Below, in pieces: positions 13,751 to 17,520 of a stretch of 17,520 nucleotides of DNA. The stretch is from CAZWVR01 sp964637235. GTDB taxonomy: Bacteria; Bacteroidota; Bacteroidia; Bacteroidales; S143-33. The stretch spans positions 1 to 17,520 of the forward strand of contig CAZWVR010000045.1 in the NCBI GenBank assembly GCA_964637235.1, in the 5' to 3' direction. Both the position numbers and the translations under genes were made by a program. Under the pieces are notes generated by a model. It worked only from the letters and a program-made list of their open reading frames with translations, was not told where the DNA came from and did not search any database. How positions within the stretch are numbered: the stretch's first letter is position 1; each line of letters starts with the position of its first letter.

Positions 13751-15193
13751 ATGAGTGATAGTAAAAAAATTATTGATGAATTAAAAAATAAAAAATACGA
13801 TGCAGGCTTTAAAGCAGAAATAGAAGAGGAGATTTTTCCTCCCGGAATAAATGAAGAGATAATAAGAAAAATATCTGCAATAAGAGAGGAACCTGAGTGG
13901 GTGCTTAATTTTAGATTACGAGCATATAATTATTGGAAAAAGCTGCAAATGCCTCGTTGGGCTCATTTGGAGTTTGAGGATATTGATTTTCAGTCTATTG
14001 TGTACTATGCCCAACCTAAAATAGAAAAGAAAGGTAGTTTGGATGAGATAGATCCAAAAATAAAAGAGATATACGATAGATTAGGAGTGCCACTTGATGA
14101 ACAAAAGATATTAGCAGGCGTAGCTGTTGATGCAGTGCTTGATAGTGTATCAGTAGCAACTACTTTTAAAGAGGAACTTAGAAAATTAGGTATAATATTT
14201 ATGCCTATAAGCGAGGCTATAAAGCAATATCCAGACCTTGTTAAAAAGTATATGGGAAGTGTCGTGCCTTATACAGATAACTTTTTTGCGGCTTTAAATT
14301 CTGCTGTGTTTTCAGATGGTACTTTTGTATATATTCCCAAAGGTGTTCATTGTCCGGTTGAGCTTTCCTCATATTTTAGATTAAACGTCTCAGAAGCAGG
14401 ACAATTTGAACGAACTTTGATAATCGCAGATGAAGGAAGTTATGTTAGTTATCTGGAAGGCTGTACTGCTCCTATGTTTGATGAAAATCAATTACATTCC
14501 GGTGTGGTAGAACTTATAGCTTTAAAGGATGCTACAATTAAATATTCTACTGTACAAAATTGGTATCCCGGCGATGAAACTGGTAAAGGAGGCATATATA
14601 ATATGGTGACTAAACGTGGGATTTGTAAAGGCGATAATTCAAAAATATTGTGGACACAAGTAGAAACTGGCTCAGCTATAACTTGGAAATACCCAAGCAC
14701 TATTTTGAAGGGAGATAATTCTGTTAGTGAGTTTTATTCTGTGGCTGTGACTAATAATTATCAACAAGCAGATACCGGTACCAAAATGATACATATTGGT
14801 AAAAATACTCGTAGTACTATTGTTTCAAAAGGTATATCTTTGGGACATAGCAATAATAGCTATCGCGGATTAGTTGAGATACGAAAAGGTGCAGAAAATG
14901 CCCGGAATTTTTCTCAGTGCGATTCTCTTTTAATTGGAGATAAATGCGGAGCACATACTTTCCCATATATTGATGTAAAAAATAAAACTGCAATAGTAGA
15001 ACACGAAGCTACAACATCAAAAATTTCGGACGAACAAATATTTTATTTGCGCCAGCGTGGTTTAGATACTGAAAAGGCTGTAAGCCTTATAGTAAATGGC
15101 TTTACAAAGGAAGTAATGAATAAATTGCCAATGGAATTTGCAGCCGAAGCTAAACGACTATTAGAAATTACATTGGAAGGTAGCGTCGGCTAA
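13751..15193 (+). CDS. sufB: Fe-S cluster assembly scaffold protein SufB
   Basis: This 480-residue cytoplasmic protein forms the SufBC2D scaffold on which iron-sulfur clusters are built. Its beta-helix core and C-terminal helical domain are complete (NLPMEFA-like KLPMEFAAEAKRLLEITLEG, ending GSVG as usual). Cys238, in YLEGCTAPMF, aligns with the E. coli sulfur-accepting Cys254. Cys390, in QCDSLLIGDKCGAHTFPY, aligns by spacing with Cys405. E417-H418-E419, in VEHEATTSK, match the E432-H433-E434 cluster-binding set. All key residues are therefore present. The N-terminus, with EPEWVLNFRLRAY near residue 53, is standard. The start ATG follows an A-rich leader without a Shine-Dalgarno match. sufC begins 45 bp downstream. 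The Fur-like palindrome upstream suggests iron or redox control. Confidence 0.98.
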   Translation: MSDSKKIIDELKNKKYDAGFKAEIEEEIFPPGINEEIIRKISAIREEPEWVLNFRLRAYNYWKKLQMPRWAHLEFEDIDFQSIVYYAQPKIEKKGSLDEIDPKIKEIYDRLGVPLDEQKILAGVAVDAVLDSVSVATTFKEELRKLGIIFMPISEAIKQYPDLVKKYMGSVVPYTDNFFAALNSAVFSDGTFVYIPKGVHCPVELSSYFRLNVSEAGQFERTLIIADEGSYVSYLEGCTAPMFDENQLHSGVVELIALKDATIKYSTVQNWYPGDETGKGGIYNMVTKRGICKGDNSKILWTQVETGSAITWKYPSTILKGDNSVSEFYSVAVTNNYQQADTGTKMIHIGKNTRSTIVSKGISLGHSNNSYRGLVEIRKGAENARNFSQCDSLLIGDKCGAHTFPYIDVKNKTAIVEHEATTSKISDEQIFYLRQRGLDTEKAVSLIVNGFTKEVMNKLPMEFAAEAKRLLEITLEGSVG

Positions 15194-15238
15194 AAATAAT
15201 ATTTGATTTTTTTAGTAATTAAACAAAAAACATAAAAA

Positions 15239-16018
15239 ATGGAAAATACAAAAAGGCAACCTTTACTTGAAATACATGATTTACATGCTTCAATTGAAGA
15301 TAAGGAAATTTTAAAAGGTATAAACTTAATAGTTTATCCCGGAGAAGTACATGCTATCATGGGACCGAATGGTTCTGGGAAAAGTACTCTCTCTGCTGTT
15401 TTGGCAGGTAAAGAAGATTATACTGTGACAAAGGGAAAAGTCTTTTTCAAGGGTAAAGATCTCTTGAAGATGAAACCAGAGGAACGTGCCAGAGAAGGGC
15501 TATTCCTCGCTTTTCAATATCCAGTAGAAATTCCCGGAGTTAGTATTATGACATTCCTAAAAACTGTTATGGAGGAGATATATAAACATAGAGGAATGGA
15601 ACCTATGACTGCTGCTGAGTTTCTTAGATATCTCAAAGAAAAAAAGGAACTGGTAGAATTTGATTCAAAATTGGAAAATAGAGCAGTAAATGCAGGATTC
15701 TCTGGCGGTGAAAAAAAGAAAAATGAAATCCTTCAAATGGCTGTAATTGACCCTACTTTGGCTATATTAGACGAAACTGACTCCGGATTAGATATCGATG
15801 CCCTTAAAATTGTTGCTAATGGCGTTAATAAAATGAAACGGGACGATAATGCTTTTATCGTTATAACCCATTATCAAAGATTACTTAATTATATAGTCCC
15901 TGATATTGTCCATGTACTATATGATGGCAGAATCGTAAAAACCGGTACAAAAGAATTGGCTTTAGAGCTTGAAGAAAAAGGTTATGACTGGATAAAAAAA
16001 GAACTTTCTACTTTATAA
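15239..16018 (+). CDS. sufC: Fe-S cluster assembly ATPase SufC
   Basis: This 259-residue ABC-type ATPase works in the cytoplasm with SufB and SufD, not as a transporter. Its ATP hydrolysis drives conformational change in the scaffold. The motifs are complete: Walker A GPNGSGKST at 42-50, signature FSGGEKKKNEI starting at F154, Walker B LAILDE with D178-E179, D-loop SGLD at 182-185, and H-loop histidine 211 (VITHYQRLL). The Q-loop region AFQYPVEIPGVS is characteristic of SufC. Length is normal for the family (about 250). It sits 45 bp after sufB and 35 bp before sufD in one transcription unit. The chosen ATG is preceded by an A-rich stretch, as at other starts here. Confidence 0.98.
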   Translation: MENTKRQPLLEIHDLHASIEDKEILKGINLIVYPGEVHAIMGPNGSGKSTLSAVLAGKEDYTVTKGKVFFKGKDLLKMKPEERAREGLFLAFQYPVEIPGVSIMTFLKTVMEEIYKHRGMEPMTAAEFLRYLKEKKELVEFDSKLENRAVNAGFSGGEKKKNEILQMAVIDPTLAILDETDSGLDIDALKIVANGVNKMKRDDNAFIVITHYQRLLNYIVPDIVHVLYDGRIVKTGTKELALELEEKGYDWIKKELSTL

Positions 16019-16053
16019 GCTATTTATGTTAAACTACTGAAAAATAAAATGTT

Positions 16054-17400
16054 ATGAACATAGACACAATTACTAAAAAAAATACAGATTTTCTAATATT
16101 AGATACACTCAAATTTAGTCCTTTTGTCCCTAAGTATTTAATTGAGCATCATAAGAAATATTTTTCTGATAAAAATTTACCTTCTCCCAAAAATGAGGAA
16201 TGGCAAAAGCTTAATTTAAATCGTCTAACGCAACATAGATTTATTCAAGGGGAAAAATTGAAACTTAATAAGGATGTTGTTTCAATGTATAATATATCAG
16301 GATTGTATTCTGATATTATTGTTTTTATTAACGGTTGGTTTTGCCCTGAACTATCTAGAATAACAAATTTGAAGGAGAATTTAATATTTGGTAGCATTAA
16401 AGAAATGAGAAAACTATATCCTCAAATTTTTGACGAATATTTTAATAAAACAAATATTTCAGATAAACACTTTTTTACTGCATTGAATACATTATATGCG
16501 CAAGACGGAGCTTTTATCTATATTAAACCTAATGCCATAATAGAAAATCCTATACATGTTTACTTTTTTACAGATGGTGAAGATAAAAAAATATTTTCTC
16601 TTTATCGTAATTTGATTATTGCAGATAAAAATTCACAAGCAAGTGTTCTGTTTAGTTATCATTCGCTATCTTCTGATATTAGTTTTACGAATGTTGTCAA
16701 TGAAATAATAGTTCGCGAAAATGCTTATATAGATTTTAATGTATTTCAGGGTGAAGGTAATGAAAGTATGCAAATAAGCAATACTGCTGTATATCAATAC
16801 GCGGATAGTAATTTCATTTCACATTATTATACTATGTGTGGACACCTTGTTAAAAATGAAATAGACGTAAATTTAGTTGGTGATAATTCTAATGCTGAAT
16901 TAAATGGGCTTTATATGCCAGATAGAGAACAACAATTTCATAATACTATATTTGTCAAACACCTCGCTAAGCATTCTTTTAGTAAACAATTCTATCGTGG
17001 AATAATTGATAATAATGCTTCTGCTTTTTTTTATGGCAAGGTATTGATAGATAAAGGAGCTATTGGAAATGAAGCTCACCAAACTAATAATAATATTTTG
17101 CTTACTCCTTATGCACATGCACATTCAAAGCCGCATCTAATTATCTATAACGATGATGTAGCAGCTTCTCATGGTTCTACTGTCGGACAAGTAGATAAAA
17201 ATGCATTATTTTATATGCAAACCAGAGGTATTGGAAGAAAAAAAGCTGAGACACTTCTTCTTTCAGCCTTTGCAGAAGAAGTCATCAATAAAATTAAGAT
17301 GATACCTTTTAAATTGTATATCAAAATTTTGACAGAGAAAAGATTATCCGGAGAGAAAATAGAAAAACAATGTGCTAAATTGGGCATTTGCCGTTATTAA
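16054..17400 (+). CDS. sufD: Fe-S cluster assembly protein SufD
   Basis: This 448-residue SufB paralogue completes the SufBC2D complex and is needed for iron entry and complex stability. The N-terminus carries the SufD helical region (LPSPKNEEWQKLNLNRL). The central beta helix is weakly conserved, as is usual. The C-terminal part is clear: NEAHQTNNNILL, then HAHSKPHLIIYNDDVAASHG, then FYMQTRGIGRKKAETLLLSA. H373, in ASHGSTVG, aligns with the essential E. coli SufD His360. The length is close to the family norm. The gene starts 35 bp after sufC and is followed within 8 bp by a terminator, so sufS and sufE are not part of this transcription unit. Confidence 0.97.
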   Translation: MNIDTITKKNTDFLILDTLKFSPFVPKYLIEHHKKYFSDKNLPSPKNEEWQKLNLNRLTQHRFIQGEKLKLNKDVVSMYNISGLYSDIIVFINGWFCPELSRITNLKENLIFGSIKEMRKLYPQIFDEYFNKTNISDKHFFTALNTLYAQDGAFIYIKPNAIIENPIHVYFFTDGEDKKIFSLYRNLIIADKNSQASVLFSYHSLSSDISFTNVVNEIIVRENAYIDFNVFQGEGNESMQISNTAVYQYADSNFISHYYTMCGHLVKNEIDVNLVGDNSNAELNGLYMPDREQQFHNTIFVKHLAKHSFSKQFYRGIIDNNASAFFYGKVLIDKGAIGNEAHQTNNNILLTPYAHAHSKPHLIIYNDDVAASHGSTVGQVDKNALFYMQTRGIGRKKAETLLLSAFAEEVINKIKMIPFKLYIKILTEKRLSGEKIEKQCAKLGICRY

Positions 17401-17407
17401 ATAACTT

Positions 17408-17455
17408 AGAGCCTTATTGCTATCGTTGAATTTGGTAGTGATAAGGCTCTTTTTT
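17408..17455 (+). terminator. Intrinsic terminator after sufD
   Basis: AGAGCCTTAT (17408-17417) pairs perfectly with ATAAGGCTCT (17441-17450). The inner bases partly extend the stem with G-U pairs, and a run of T follows at once (17450-17455). The hairpin begins 8 bp after the sufD stop and closes the sufBCD operon. Confidence 0.9.
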
Positions 17456-17520
17456 AGCCATTGAATTTTCTTATAAGATAGAAAAATTTGATCAACCGAG
17501 CATAATGGTTGCAATGCCAA
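17456..17520. other. Right edge, no supported gene
   Basis: This short edge segment is too small to assign. On the minus strand, one frame reads ...HYARLIKFFYLIRKFNG and stops at 17456-17454, next to the terminator, which could be the tail of a convergent gene. On the plus strand an ATG at 17505 could open a new gene (MVAMP...). Neither can be decided without sequence to the right. Confidence 0.2.

Noticed and set aside
13975..15193. Possible loss of the conserved SufB C-terminal cysteine in FPYIDV
   Set aside because: Counting back 28 residues from the EHE histidine shows that the Cys405 equivalent is Cys390 in QCDSLL, which is present.
16049..16057. Two-codon ORF ATG TTA TGA overlapping the sufD start
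   Set aside because: It could be a minimal upstream ORF, but such a short string is expected by chance in AT-rich DNA and nothing else supports it.

Overview
The window is AT-rich and comes from a member of the Bacteroidota. Three things point there: two large exported proteins carry type IX secretion (T9SS) C-terminal signals, one of type A and one of gliding-motility type B; an outer-membrane beta-barrel receptor has a carboxypeptidase-regulatory-like N-terminus; and two promoters fit the Bacteroidetes pattern TTTG-N19-21-TAnnTTTG, with little Shine-Dalgarno sequence before the genes. I cannot name the genus. The sequence is a draft: it holds one run of exactly 100 Ns, and the first gene runs off the left edge.

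Layout. (1) 1-3263, minus: the 5' part of a >1,087-residue T9SS surface protein with a CUB domain and three carboxypeptidase-regulatory-like repeats, cut off inside its sorting domain. (2) 3415-3906, minus: a small two-helix membrane protein I do not recognise. (3) 4005-9152, plus: a tight five-gene operon made of an ABC ATPase, its membrane partner, a YtrA-type GntR regulator, a membrane-anchored beta-rich protein and an outer-membrane beta-barrel receptor. It starts from a good Bacteroidetes promoter with a perfect inverted repeat next to it that matches the known YtrA operator, and ends at a strong hairpin terminator. (4) 9393-12641, minus: a large T9SS type-B surface protein with seven SBBP propeller repeats, a 50-residue tandem array interrupted by the N gap, and a CHU_C-type C-terminal domain. 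(5) 12762-13571, minus: a small-conductance mechanosensitive (MscS) channel. (6) 13663-17455, plus: sufB-sufC-sufD, the Fe-S cluster scaffold complex, with a Fur/PerR-like palindrome at the promoter and a clear terminator straight after sufD.

How the genes work together. The five-gene operon is the most interesting unit. A YtrA-type repressor appears to control its own operon through a site overlapping the transcription start. The operon then joins an inner-membrane ABC exporter or sensor pair to an exported-side protein and an outer-membrane barrel through overlapping genes, which suggests one envelope-spanning response module. The suf operon shows the same design, with an operator directly at +1, here probably responding to iron or peroxide. 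The rest are ordinary envelope genes. I found no tRNA, rRNA, CRISPR array, insertion sequence or prophage.
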